The notes: generated by a model not told the origin, from the letters alone. A stretch of DNA of 64,000 bases from Hedera helix (GCA_947179155.2 OX359286.1:11752024-11816023), one strand, 5' to 3'; counted from the first letter of the stretch, positions 11,641 to 23,180 are shown. Translations and numbers: made by a program.

Positions 11641-12334
11641 TTAAGTTAAACCAAGGGTATGGTCCATTAGTGATTAATTGGTGGATCGACCTAAATAAAT
11701 ATAGGGTCCAAGTTTTAATGCAGTGACATTAATAAATGTCAGAATTGCATAGTTTCGAACAAAAGATTTATGGTGTTGAATATGAAACACTGAGTCAAGT
11801 CAAAGAGAGACTAAAATATGAAATTAACCTTATTAAATAAAGGGGATGATAAGAAGAAATAAATATCTTTAAAATAAGATTTAGTATTGAGTCAAACTTT
11901 GACTGATATTGTGCACCGTTGATCTCACATACCGTGTAGGTGGTGCAAGGAACGTGAAAGATTAACGTAAGCTGGTTATACAAGTTCAGGCAAGTTTTTC
12001 AGAACGTGTTGTATTATGTGCATGAATTATAAGTTTGTTATTAAACTGAGATGTGCTCATACGTGGTTATGTGCAAAGATGTTTTAATGTGCCTTTGTGC
12101 AATAAGTTGATTTGAATTGTTGATATGCGGTAGTTGATTTAAGACAATTGTTCTACATTGAACTATATGTCATGATAGAGGTTAGACATGAAGCATAGAT
12201 TAAATGCAAGGCATGATATGCATGATGCATGAGCAGTATGTCATAAACTGAAATGCATGAAAAACATGATGTTAGTATAAATTGTAAATTTTATGTGAAG
12301 CATGTAATGTGTTATGTGTAGCTGTTGAACTTGT

Positions 12335-12350
12335 TGAGCCGTCGTGCTCA
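12335..12350 (+). other. Conserved LTR stem (TGAGC/GCTCA), A 5' LTR copy
   Basis: Arms TGAGC and GCTCA enclose loop CGTCGT, followed by CTCTTGCC. The 3' LTR copy is at 19302-19317. Confidence 0.6.
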
Positions 12351-12761
12351 CTCTTGCCTAAACCAACATTTTCAGATAAGGCTAGTTACCTGAAGTTCTC
12401 GATAAAGAACAAGGAACAGGAAAATATATTACTTCCATTGAAGATCTAAATATCTATTGTAGATATCAGTCCGAATTGGACAGGTAAATGATTCTGTAGC
12501 ATAAGACTTAGTTGGTATGTTATATGAGTATTAAATACTCAAATTGATTGTAATAGAATGTCGTATCATGTATGATATTGAGACATACTAGGAATGTATA
12601 AAGATTTCGATTCTGGAATAGAAGGAGATGTTATATAATTGTAAATAAATGATTATTTAGCAATTATAATATTGTTAAAATTCATGAACAATAAGGAAAA
12701 GTAGTACTCGTGTTGAACCGGGTCCGAGGTTCAAGGAACCCGGATTCGGGGTCGTCACAAG

Positions 12762-12774
12762 TTGGTATCAGAGC
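12762..12774 (+). promoter_or_regulatory. Primer-binding site of element A
   Basis: TTGGTATCAGAGC begins 3 bp after the LTR end (12759), matching initiator tRNA-Met. It is followed by CTGATAGGTTATA and the block ACCTTAGG, as in elements D and E. Confidence 0.92.
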
Positions 12775-13162
12775 TGATAGGTTATAAACTTTAGGTAAGA
12801 GTACCTTAGGCTATAACCGTAGTAGAAGATAAGTAAAATGATAAATGAATAAACTACGGAAGAGTTTAAGTTATAAAAGATGAATTTGGAAAATTCATAT
12901 AGAGAAGATTATCCAAAGATGGATTTAAGAAGATATAAGAGAGATGAAAAAGGTCATGTTGTACCTAATTTGATGAAATGATAGAAAATATCTTTTGATA
13001 AGATTTTGAGAAGCATAAAAAAAAAATGCTAATAAGGTCATGAAATGATCTAGAGAAATGAACTCGTAATGAGACATATGTGCTAAAATATGAATGGAGA
13101 GAATTCGTATTCAGTTAAGAAAATTAGAAGGTTTGTGGGTTTTTAATTGAGAACTCATATTA

Positions 13163-13394
13163 GTGGCTGAGTTGTACGATTCCTTGTATGGATTTGTGCT
13201 TGGTTTTAGAACCACTTAGCTTCCTATATTAATATAGTAGTTGAGTTTAACAGTTCTTTGTATGGGCAGAGGATTTGTTCTTGGTTTAACGACCGCTTAA
13301 CTTTCTATATTGATTAGTGGCCGAGTTGACCAATTTCTTGTAGGGGCAGGAGATTGCGTTTGGTTTGACAACCACTTAGCTTCCTATAGTGATA
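13163..13394 (+). repeat. Three tandem 75-80-bp units in A internal region
   Basis: The units start at about 13163, 13237 and 13317. Each reads roughly GTGGCTGAGTTG, then CTTGTATGGG, then CTTGGTTT, then ACCACTTAGCTTCCTATA. In each the central part can pair: GGTT-TTAG-AACC in unit 1, GGT-TTAACG-ACC in unit 2 and GGTT-TGAC-AACC in unit 3. E has the same three units; D has one. Confidence 0.7.
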
Positions 13395-13775
13395 ATCGAT
13401 TTGAACCTGATGTCATGCTATTCGATGTATATATGGTGAGAAGGTGATTCTTTTCTCATAATATATTGGATATGTAGAGAATATTAAGATAAATACGTGT
13501 TCTTAAAACTCATACTGATGGTAAGTTCGTGACTCATAATCGTATGGTGGAACCCCTCAGCGAATGGACGATTTTGGTCTGACTAGGATAAGTTCTCCGA
13601 CCCATATGATTGTGGCAAGTACCTGAACTCCTAATGTGTGGTAAGTTTGATGAACAATAAGTATGGGTAGAGTTAAGTAGTAAGACTAGAGCTTTACCAT
13701 ATATAGTTATTAAGCTGGAAAAGAATGCGGAGGAGAAATTTGAGGTATTTTGAGGTTTTAGGACATTCCAAATCT

Positions 13776-14763
13776 TCTAGCTATGCTAGACTTTGAAATT
13801 CTTAAAATCGTGCTAAATTCGCACTTTTGTGCTTTTGAAAAGACAAATGTATTTTAGAAATCATTAATGCATTTAGTGCAGAGATGATAAACGATGGAGT
13901 CATCAATGCAGAGTAACCTAGTGTTGGATGTTTAAAGCCCACTATGGTATGATGTAGTATGACAAAGTCATAAAATGATTTTCAGTATTTTAAAACGTTT
14001 AAAGAATAGTCTATGCTAATTGTTTCAGCTAGACAAATTGATTTGAAAATATCAAAATGTATTTATAAAATCATCACATGCCATTAAAGCCATGGTGTGG
14101 GGATGAAAAGGACGGAATCCTCAACGTACTGTCAAGATGTGCGGTATCATGAAGTCATGAATTAATGGCGGAATCCTCAACGTACTGTCAAGATGATGCG
14201 GTATCATGAAGTCCTATAAATGAATTTTAGTTATTTTAACTAATCTGAAATGAATTTTTGAATCGTAATATACGAACAGTTCAATGATGGGAGTCTTTGT
14301 CATTTATTTTAACTGGACACTTTTGGTCAGAATTGACTCAAGTTTATTATCCAATCCAAATTATTTTGGAACGGAATTTTGTAGTAAGTCTGAGGTGAAC
14401 AAGTGCAAAAACAAATATATTCTGTCGGCTAAAGCAAATATATTTTTGTCGGCATATAGCTCCGACTGGCGCCTAAAAATTAAGACGTTCTGCACGACGT
14501 ATGGTACAATAGGCTGATCACCTAGCGTACACCTATGGAATGTTTTCAGTCTTTGTGATTGATAAACACTCTGTTTATAAGTATTTACAGGGATAAATAC
14601 TATTTATTCGGAATTCAGTTAATTCCATTCGGATGTTCACAGTCTTGATGACCCCTCAGCATATTATGAAAGTTTTAATGAATATTTTGATTTTCAATTT
14701 ATTCTTCTGTAAGATATTGATTTTCAATTTATTCTTCTGCAAGATATTCCATTGTTCTGGAAT
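13776..14763 (+). other. Structured non-coding domain of element A (series of inverted repeats)
   Basis: In order: TCTAGC-TAT-GCTAGA (13776-13790); the bulged stem GTCTA(T)GCT / AGCTAGAC (14009-14034); CGTAC / GTGCG (14125-14143), duplicated at 14181-14200; a decayed bulged stem (14293-14318); GTACAATAGG / CCTAGCGTAC around CTGATCA (14504-14530); ATTCCA-TTGTTC-TGGAAT (14746-14763). All have counterparts in the same order in D and E. Between the fourth and fifth, A has its own segment (14400-14500) containing a direct repeat around 'caaatatatt' and 'tgtcggc', where D and E have a CCC/GGG hairpin. Confidence 0.7.
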
Positions 14764-14870
14764 TATGAGTTTAGAAGTATGAACTTCCTAGAAAAGGGTG
14801 GTCATAGAATTTGATGAGTAAAGAGATATTCTCAGTGATGAAAATTGGTAGAATTGTGTATGAGATAATT

Positions 14871-14902
14871 TCGGGGACGAAATTCTTATAAGAATGGGTG
14901 AA
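14871..14902 (+). promoter_or_regulatory. Pre-PPT block and polypurine tract of element A
   Basis: TCGGGGACGAAATT (14871-14884) and AGAATGGGTGAA (14891-14902) lie directly before the 3' LTR. The first block is widespread just before the polypurine tract of plant Ty3/gypsy elements. D has the equivalent at about 27594-27617, and the window ends within that of E. Confidence 0.75.
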
Positions 14903-17900
14903 TGTAATATCCCAGATAATTTCAAGATTTTAAATAATATCTTAATTGATTTTATTAAAGGTTAATGTTTAAACCTAGAAGGTGAGAAGGAAGATGTGTA
15001 GAAAATGGGTAAACATTTTTTTTTAACATAAATTATTTGTTAGAAATTAAATGTGAGAATATTTTAATGATGCAGGTAGATAATTTATTTAAGAAAGAAA
15101 TTCAATTGAGAAGTGAAGGTGAATATATTAATATTTATATATATACACCTATAGTTGAGTTTGTTAGTCAAACAAGATGATGTGTGAAGTAAATTAAATA
15201 CTTAATAAAACTAATAAATTAATTAGTTTTAGTATGGATTAAAAAGAAAAGTCATGTAATATAATTAATTGAATTAATTATATAAGTTATGAATTAAGGT
15301 TATGAGTAACAAGTAGGGAAGTGGAATATTGCCTAGAAGGACAATATTAAGAAGTTAATTAATTAAGTAATTTACTTAATTAATAAGTTGTTATAGATGT
15401 AAGCCCAATATGGAGATATTTGCATGAAATGGGTAATTAAATAAGAGAGCCAATAAAAAGTAAGTTATGTAGCCCAAACCATTAAAAGTCAAATGATGGT
15501 CAATGGTTGGGAGAAGCATTTCAAGTATTGATTGAGTGTAGAGAATTAACTAGTGTCTAGTTAATTGAATAACCCTAATTGGTTGACAAGAGAGATAGCA
15601 TTAACCAATCATTGGTTAATTTCTAGATAAATAAATGTGGGGTTAAGAATTAACCGTGGATGGGTTAATTAAGTAACCCAATGTGGTAGAATTAATTATA
15701 GCAAATCTAATTGGATTATATTATAAGTCCAATTGAGGTATGAAACTAGGTCAAATTAAATTAACCTAGTAGTTCATATAATTTAATTTGAACATTGATT
15801 TATGTAATAATTAACCAAGCCCAATGCTTGTTTTAATTAAATGTAACATAAGGTAATTAATATTAGCCCAATGTAATAATTAAATTGAGCCCAAACAAAT
15901 TTAATTGATGAGCCCAATAGAAATATTAATTTGATCCAATGTGGAGCCCAAATGGAAGTCAAAGTGGTGGTCAATATATATACATTGGTGTATATATATA
16001 TGAATACTTATATAATGATATAAGATGTAAAAATAAAGCTAAAGTGATGTAATAAAAGAGGAATCCCGAATTTTGGAGGGGGCCCCACATGAAAGGTTGC
16101 TTGTTGGTGAATTTGGAGTGTAAAATGTCTCAACAACTCCCCACCAACCCTAGTCATTCCATTGGTCAATCAAAATGTCACTCAATAGGTCATTCAAGCT
16201 ATAGTAAGCTTGGTTAACCCTTAAATTCACCAACACTAGTTGATTAGTGAAGGTTAATGGTGATTAGGGAGGGTCTATATATAGCATCCATCAACATTTT
16301 GTTATGTTTGTTAGTTAGTTTTCAAGAACTCCTAGAGAGAAAGAGAGAGTATTCTAGAGAAAAGCTAGCAAGCTTTGAGAAATGGATGATCCACTAAGGA
16401 ACGTTGCTAGAGAATGATCAAGGTGGAGTCACAAGCCTAGCTCCTAGCAAGAGGAAGGAGATCATCCATGTCTAAGAGGTTAAAAAGTACTCCAAACCTT
16501 TTTAATTTCATTTTTGTTGTTTAAATAAGTTTTAAACGGTTAAAATATATTTTTAACCGATCAAAACTTGTTTTGATGGTCTAGAAGTCTTTAACTATGT
16601 AATATATGTATATTCATAGTTTGATGGGTTTAACATGGGTTTTTATATGTGTTTGTGATGAAAAATTTCATCAAAATCATCAAATAAGTTTTTACCGACG
16701 AAAACCAAGTAACAAAAATCATAGCAGCCCATTCACGGAATTACTGTTCACGATCCGTAAGTCAGATTTATGATCCGTCAATTTTTGGTGATAGATCCAT
16801 GAAATATGAAGATTCTCCAAGTTGAATGACTAAAATCCGATTTAAAATGAGCAAGATATGGATTTTCTACCAAAACACCCCACTAATTTTAGGGCTGTGC
16901 ATAACAGTCGGGTTTATAGCTATTTTCAGTGACCAAAACAAATCCAAACTTGATGTTTGATAACAGAATCATGTAGTTCGGGAAGTTACGAATCCATCGA
17001 TACCTAATAGACCTCAATCGGACTTGTGGATTTCATTTTATTCAAGTTCCCGTCGGAGACCCCAAGTCTGGAAAACTAAGAAAGTAATCTGCCTATTTTA
17101 TTAAAAAAACCGGCCGGTTCGGTTTTTTTCGGTTTTTCATGATTTCTAGGTAGGGCCGGTTCGGGCATTTTTAGGCCGGTTCTTGGGTTGGTTCCAAAAG
17201 AGAAAATGCTTATAATTTTATAAAGAAAATTATCAAAATTTAAAATCCGAATTTTTTTGTAATTTGGTATTTATTAGAATTAATGGTGGATTAAAGCTTA
17301 CTAAATTGCTAATAATTATGGGAAAATTATTTTTAATTTCAGAAAAATAATATTTGACCTATTGGCATGCTAGTTAAGTGTTATAAAATAAAATTTAAAA
17401 TTATTGGAGTGATTCACTATATATTAGCTATTTATTAGTGTATAAATAGGCTAATAATCTAATTAAATATTATTTAATAAATATTAAATAATATATGAAG
17501 TTATGTAATTAATTAATTATGATTTAATGAATATTAAATAATAATTAAAGGATGTTAAGATGAATAAGTTAGTTATTTATTATTTAATTGCACTTAAATA
17601 ATAAGTAAAGTTAAATAAATAATTAATTATTATTTAAATTAATATTAAATAATAATTAAAGAATATTAAAGTTAGAAAGCTAATTATTTATTATTTAATT
17701 AATATTAAATAATAAGTAAGGTTAATTAAGTAATTAATTATTATTTAATTAATATTAAATAATAATTAAAGGATAATTAAGGTTAATAAACTAATTATTT
17801 ATTATTTAATTAATATTAAATAATAAGTAAGGTTAATTAATTAATTAATTATTATTTAATTAATATTAAATAATGAGTTCGGATAATTAGTTAATTAATT

Positions 17901-19726
17901 ATTATTTAATTCATATTAAATAATAATTAAATGGTAATTAAGTGGAATAAATTATTACTTAATCGAAAGAAGATTATTAAGTAATTAAAATATATTGATA
18001 ATATTATTGACTAACTATTAAATGATAATAGTTAAGAATTAAATCATTATTGAATAATTAATAATGATATGTAATTAATTTAAAATATTATTAAAGGATT
18101 AATAATATTATTTAGCATTTAATTGACTATTAAATAATAATAGTTAAGAGTTAAATCATTATTAAATAAATAATAATGATAAATAAAGATTTAGAATATT
18201 ATTAAAGAATTAATAATATTGTTTAACAAGTAATTAACTATTGGGTAATAATAGTTAAGGGTTGAATCGTTATTAAATAATTACTAATGATACGTGAGGA
18301 TTTCAAATATTATTAAATGATTGATAATATTGATGAACAATTAAATTATTACTAAAATGATTGATAATAATGAGAAGTCAATTAAAATATTATTAAAGGG
18401 TAATAATATTAGCAAGCAATTAAATTATTATTAAAAGATTAATCATAATGATTAAGGTAAACTATTATTAAAAATAAATTAATAATAGTAATGATTATTT
18501 AAAGTGTTATTTAACAATTAAATAACATTATAAGTTATTACTAATTGATAGTAAAATTTAAAATATTATCCAAGGTGGGTAATATTATGATAAGTATCGA
18601 GATAAATGATGTGATTAAGTTAAACCAAGGGTATGGTCCATTAGTGATTAATTGGTGGATCGACCTAAATAAATATAGGGTCCAAGTTTTAATGCAGTGA
18701 CATTAATAAATGTCAGAATTGCATAGTTTCGAACAAAAGATTTATGGTGTTGAATATGAAACACTGAGTCAAGTCAAAGAGAGACTAAAATATGAAATTA
18801 ACCTTATTAAATAAAGGGGATGATAAGAAGAAATAAATATCTTTAAAATAAGATTTAGTATTGAGTCAAACTTTGACTGATATTGTGCACCGTTGATCTC
18901 ACATACCGTGTAGGTGGTGCAAGGAACGTGAAAGATTAACGTAAGCTGGTTATACAAGTTCAAGCAAGTTTTTCAGAACGTGTTGTATTATGTGCATGAA
19001 TTATAAGTTTGTTATTAAACTGAGATGTGCTCATACGTGGTTATGTGCAAAGATGTTTTAATGTGCCTTTGTGCAATAAGTTGATTTGAATTGTTGATAT
19101 GCGGTAGTTGATTTAAGACAATTGTTCTACATTGAACTATATGTCATGATAGAGGTTAGACATGAAGCATAGATTAAATGCAAGGCATGATATGCATGAG
19201 CAGTATGTCATAAACTGAAATGCATGAAAAACATGATGTTAGTATAAATTGTAAATTTTATGTGAAGCATGTAATGTGTTATGTGTAGCTGTTGAACTTG
19301 TTGAGCCGTCGTGCTCACTCTTGCCTAAACCAACATTTTCAGATAAGGCTAGTTACCTGAAGTTCTCGATAAAGAACAAGGAACAGGAAAATATATTACT
19401 TCCATTGAAGATCTAAATATCTATTGTAGATATCAGTCCGAATTGGACAGGTAAATGATTCTGTAGCATAAGACTTAGTTGGTATGTTATATGAGTATTA
19501 AATACTCAAATTGATTGTAATAGAATGTCGTATCATGTATGATATTGAGACATACTAGGAATGTATAAAGATTTCGATTCTGGAATAGAAGGAGATGTTA
19601 TATAATTGTAAATAAATGATTATTTAGCAATTATAATATTGTTAAAATTCATGAACAATAAGGAAAAGTAGTACTCGTGTTGAACCGGGTCCGAGGTTCA
19701 AGGAACCCGGATTCGGGGTCGTCACA
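14903..19726 (+). mobile_element. Element A 3' LTR
   Basis: It starts TGTAATATCCCAGAT and ends GTCGTCACA, a near-exact copy of 7929-12759 apart from a 7-bp deletion near 19196 and scattered single changes. Internal landmarks are the TATA box 16276-16283, the GC island about 17108-17195, the AT palindromic tract about 17455-18615 and the conserved stem 19302-19317. Confidence 0.93.
19302..19317 (+). other. Conserved LTR stem (TGAGC/GCTCA), A 3' LTR copy
   Basis: Identical to the 5' LTR copy at 12335-12350: TGAGC, loop CGTCGT, GCTCA. Confidence 0.6.
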
Positions 19727-19731
19727 TTTAT
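19727..19731. repeat. Target-site duplication of element A, right copy (TTTAT)
   Basis: TTTAT directly after the CA end of the A 3' LTR, matching 7924-7928. Confidence 0.9.
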
Positions 19732-21060
19732 TATATTATTATATCAATAATAATATATATACACCTTTAAATCAATAAATCAATCATATATATAATTAAA
19801 AATATATTTATTAAGTCCAAAAATACTAAAATGATTTTTGAAACATTTTTCATTTTCTGACCCGAACCAGACCCGACCCGACCCGGCTGACCCGGCCCGA
19901 CCCGACCCGGTTCGGGTTTTTATTTTTTTCCAAAACAGTGGACTGCGCCCCGGCGCAGTGTTTTGTTCTACACACTGCGCCCCGACGCTGACTCACAGAA
20001 ACATTTTTCAACTTTTGATTTTTTTCCAATTTTGATACATTTTGATCAAACCTTGATAAAATGAAATCTACACATCGAAATAACACCAAATCAGTGGTGA
20101 TGTGTTCCTAACTTAATGTTTTACAATATTCCATGGTTCGATCGTCTTTTGGAAAACGTTTTACACGAAATTTACGGATCGAACCACATAGGGTTGAAAA
20201 ACGACATCCTTTTTGGTAAAAGCTATAACTTCCTTGTTATTCATTGTTTTTGAAAACTTCCAAAAGGTTTTATCTTTAAAACTCATAGATCTAGCTTTCT
20301 AGCCATAAAAATCCATTTTTGGATTTGTACATTTCAAAATACAACATCAAACATAGCATGCATGGTTAGGGTTTATCGGTAAAACATGTTATGAACTTTT
20401 CTAGCATTGTTATGCATTTCTAACCAACCAAAACATGTTATAAACACATAGATCTATGAATATACATATATTACATAGTTACATACATCTAGACCATCAA
20501 AACAAGTTTTGACCAGTTAAAAATAGATTTTAACCGTTCAAAAGCTTTCTAGGCTACAAAAATGAAATGAGAAGGGTTCTAGAGCACTTTTAAACCTTAG
20601 TGATTTGCTTGCTCTCCTTCTCCTCCTACCAAAGTATGTTGTGTAGCTTGAGGACATCCACCAAGACCTTCCTTAGCTTTTCTCACACAAACTCTAGTGT
20701 ATTTTCTCTTTAGCTCTCAAAGTCTCTCTCTCTTTTCTCTAGAAATGTCTAGCAAATAAACTAACAACCTTGTAACAAGTGTAGAGCCTCTTATTTATAG
20801 CACACCACTAATACACCATTAACTCACTAATTCACCCATGTTGGTCAATTAATTGCTAATCATGCTTACTATTCCTTTGATTGACTAGTTGATGGACTTT
20901 TGGAATGACTAGGTTTGTTCAACCACTATATGACATGGATGGATTTCCAAGCAATCTAAGAAGTCAAGTTATCCATGTGGGGCCCTCAAAAATTCAACAA
21001 ATTGAATTATCCAAGCCATTTTTCCTTTATTTTTAATGCAAAAATGTGCATATATACATC

Positions 21061-21091
<31 letters not shown>

Positions 21092-21529
21092 TGACCAAAG
21101 TTTGACCCTTATTGGACTTCACATTGGGCTTGGTAATAACTTTTATTGGGCTCATTCAATTAAATTGTTTGGGCTCAATTTAAATACCACATTGGGCTTC
21201 TTTTAAATAGTCCAGGTTACATTTAATTAAATCAAGCATTGGGCTTGTTTAATTAATTACATGGGCTAGTAATTAAATTAATTACATGGGCTACTAGGTT
21301 AATATCTTTAACCTAGTTTATCAACTCATTTGGATTTAAAATATAATCCAATTAGATTTGCTTAAATTAATTATACACTTTGCTTTAATTCTTTAAATAA
21401 ATATACAAGCACATAAGTACATTTATTTAATTATCTAATGCACAATTAATTAATGAGAAAAATTTAAATTCATTGCTAAATATTTATTAAGTATATTTAC
21501 AATGACTAAAGAAATTCGTGGTCATTACA
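19732..21529 (-). mobile_element. Solo LTR B, continuation right of element A
   Basis: This is the 5' half of the minus-strand LTR. It holds a GC island (19858-19990: tandem GACCCG words, then GCGCCCCGGCGCAG), a TATA-like box on the minus strand (20791-20799, TATAAATAA), 'gcccaat' words (21120-21290) and the LTR start TGTAATGACCACG at 21529. The overlapping frames 19838-20035 and 19850-20089 are produced by the GACCCG repeats and are not genes. Confidence 0.88.
20791..20799 (-). promoter_or_regulatory. TATA box of solo LTR B
   Basis: On the minus strand this reads GCTATAAATAAGAGG. It lies about 40 bp upstream of a GA-rich leader (complement of 20700-20750), the same layout as in LTR A. Confidence 0.5.
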
Positions 21530-21919
21530 AAGCATGTATACGTGCACAGGAGCAGGTACAGAACAGGTACACAATTAGGGCCATGTATAGATAGTTCATG
21601 GCGAATTTTTATTTGCAAGTTATACTAAATCATAAAATTATATATGATTATAATAGGTCATAAATAATTGATGTTTGACCTAAGTTTAATGGAGGGTAAG
21701 TAAACGTTACGATCCTGAGACAGGTTTAAGGAATGTAAGTTATTAAATAAGTTAAAAAAAAAAAAAAAGGACCGAAATTATGGTCAACCAAATGGTTTTA
21801 AAGAATAAAAGTTTAAGTTTAGCGCACGAGATCCCTGTTATTATGGTTTTAAAGTTAAATAATATAATATCCAGAGATAATCGGATAATTAAATATGGTC
21901 GGGATTTCGGGTTGTTACA
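21530..21919 (+). mobile_element. Element D 5' LTR, last part
   Basis: It begins with the second AAGCA copy (21530-21534), made when B inserted, and continues the D LTR to its end GGGTTGTTACA at 21919. It matches 31512-31900 of the 3' LTR closely, which confirms the uninterrupted site. It includes an A-run of 14 (about 21756-21769) that differs in length from the 3' LTR copy. Confidence 0.92.
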
Positions 21920-21920
21920 G

Positions 21921-21933
21921 TTGATATCAGAGC
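21921..21933 (+). promoter_or_regulatory. Primer-binding site of element D (one mismatch)
   Basis: TTGATATCAGAGC immediately after the LTR, one base from the TTGGTATCAGAGC of A and E. The change may be post-insertion decay. Confidence 0.85.
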
Positions 21934-22816
21934 AGACAGGTTATAGACCTTAGGTAAGAGTACCTTAGGCTATGACCTTTGTGAGGAAGAAAGGGATAGT
22001 AAAGCATTGGACTCTAGAGGAGTTGTGTATGAAAGGAATGAATTTTGAAAATTCGGGATTAAGGAATAGTGAATGATATTGTAAGATAAGATAAGGATAA
22101 AGGGCAAATGGGCCATGAGATCCTAGGAGATCAATAAGACAAAAACGGGACTCTAGATGAGTTGTAAATGGTAAGATAAGATTAAGGGACTCTTAAGGAG
22201 TTGCGAATAGTAAGTTATGAATATAGGGGACTCATGATGAGTTGTGAACAATAAGATAAAGGGACTCTTAATGAGTTGTAAGATGTGAATTGATAAAATT
22301 CATATCAGGTAAAGAAAATTGAGGAATGTTAGGGTATGTGGGATTTTTCATTGAAGACTCATGGTAGTGGCCGAGTGTGCACTTCCTCGGTATGGGACGG
22401 GGATTTGTACTTGCTTAGCTTCCTATCGTGATAATCAGTGGAGATCCAGCGTCGCGGTAAGAAATGAGAAGAGTTAAGTAAGAAAGATTAAGGTTAGTTG
22501 CGTGTTCTGAAAACCGACACGTATGGAAAGTTCGTGACTCATGATTATGTGGTGGAGCCCCTCAGCGAATGGGCGACTATAGCCTGACTAGGACAAGCTC
22601 CTTAAATCATATGATTGTGGTAAGTTCCTGAGCCCAAATGCGTGGCAAGTTTGAGGAACAAGGTTGGGTTAGAGTAGAGAGTCATAAGTTAAGAAATATA
22701 GTTCTTAGATATTGGCTAAGATTGAGGATATATGAAGAAATAGAAGTATAAGAAAGAATTGAATGAATTAATGAAGTAAAGAAGAGATTATTAGGATTGG
22801 GTAGGCAATCCACTCT

Positions 22817-23123
22817 TCTAGCTATGCTAGACCATTCATGTTTTTAAAATGTGTTTATTTTTGCACGTTGATGCAGCAAAATGCTTTGCTCAAGTATTGA
22901 AAGTTGATTTTTTTAAAAATTCCGTAATTCATGGTCTATGCCAATTGATTCGGCTAGACAAAGTTATTTTGAAAACTTCAAAATGCATTTATGAAATCAT
23001 TGTCACACTGTTGACTATGGTGTGAAATGATAACATGGCGGAATTCTCAACGTACTTCTATGACGGTACGGTATTAAGAGGTCTTAAATGACTGAATTCT
23101 CAACGTACTGCTAAGATAGTGCG
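22817..23123 (+). other. Structured non-coding domain of element D, left part
   Basis: It contains TCTAGC-TAT-GCTAGA (22817-22831); a bulged stem GTCTA(T)GCC / GGCTAGAC (22934-22959); CGTAC / GTACG (23051-23070); and CGTACTG / TAGTGCG (23104-23123). Arm differences relative to A and E are paired or wobble-compatible. The domain resumes at 26967 after solo LTR C. Confidence 0.7.
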
Positions 23124-23175
23124 GTATTATGAAGCCTTTTAAAGGATTTTCTTGGGTTCAAGTTTTGAGTCAATG

Positions 23176-23180
23176 ATAAT
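23176..23180. repeat. Target-site duplication of solo LTR C, left copy (ATAAT)
   Basis: ATAAT precedes the LTR at 23181 and is repeated at 26962-26966 after its other end. Confidence 0.88.

Larger units (their letters stand above)
7929..12759 (+). mobile_element. Element A 5' LTR
   Basis: It begins TGTAATATCCCAGAT and ends GGGGTCGTCACA. In order it holds an AT-rich U3-like part with repeated 'gcccaat' words (8430-8990), the word GGGGGCCCC at about 9103-9111, a TATA box (9302-9309) followed by a GA-rich leader, a GC island with repeated CCGGTTCGG words (10135-10220), a long AT-only palindromic tract (about 10480-11640), the TGAGC/GCTCA stem (12335-12350) and a terminal CCGGGT...ACCCGG inverted repeat (12717-12743). 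Confidence 0.93.
12760..14902 (+). mobile_element. Element A internal region, non-coding
   Basis: 2143 bp between the LTRs with stops in all frames apart from a 77-codon chance frame (14284-14517). Blocks of this DNA recur in order in elements D and E: three 75-80-bp tandem units (13163-13394), a block around 'CCCCTCAGCGAATGG' (about 13550), a set of small inverted repeats (13776-14763), and GGGGACGAAATT followed by the polypurine tract. Order and arm pairing are conserved without a reading frame, which suggests selection on RNA structure, perhaps packaging or dimerisation. That function is inferred. Confidence 0.82.
7929..19726 (+). mobile_element. Element A: recent non-autonomous retrotransposon with 4.8-kb LTRs
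   Basis: A complete element with two LTRs (7929-12759, 4831 bp; 14903-19726, 4824 bp), an internal region of 2143 bp, PBS, polypurine tract and the TTTAT duplication. The LTRs make up over 80% of its length. By eye they differ by one 7-bp indel (near 12229; absent at about 19196) and very few substitutions (for example G at 11984 against A at 18964), so the insertion is recent. No gag-pol is present; the frames 11795-11983, 14284-14517 and 18769-18963 show no retroviral motif. It would need proteins in trans, as known for LARD-type elements. Confidence 0.93.
5969..21529 (-). mobile_element. Solo LTR B (interrupted by element A)
   Basis: In minus-strand reading this is a single LTR running from TGTAATGACCACG (at 21529) to GGGGTCGTCACA (at 5969). 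The AAGCA duplication flanks it at 5964-5968 and 21530-21534. Without element A it is about 3.76 kb, close to solo LTR C (3.78 kb), and there is no PBS, internal region or second LTR. It is therefore a solo LTR left by recombination between two LTRs of an element that had inserted into D's 5' LTR. A TATA-type box and GA-rich leader are at about 20700-20800 on the minus strand. Confidence 0.88.
21920..23180 (+). mobile_element. Element D internal region, left part, non-coding
   Basis: No gag-pol is visible. Between 22020 and 22270 'gactctWRAtGAGTTGt' words recur about five times. One copy of the 80-bp unit found in triplicate in A and E starts at about 22367, and the block GGAGCCCCTCAGCGAATGGG is at about 22555. 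The structured domain starts at 22817. The region is split by solo LTR C at 23181. Confidence 0.82.

Noticed and set aside
12762..12774. tRNA gene fragment
   Set aside because: Only 13 bases match the 3' end of initiator tRNA-Met, at the LTR edge; this is a primer-binding site.
14284..14517. 77-codon frame in the A internal region
   Set aside because: It overlaps the hairpin series; E has related DNA without the frame, and there is no gag or pol motif.
21060..21092. TATATA run in solo LTR B as a promoter
   Set aside because: It is a simple dinucleotide repeat in the wrong place relative to the GA-rich leader; 20791-20799 fits better.
21756..21769. Poly(A) tail of a processed pseudogene or LINE
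   Set aside because: The A-run is internal to the D LTR and present in both LTR copies (also about 31737-31748).
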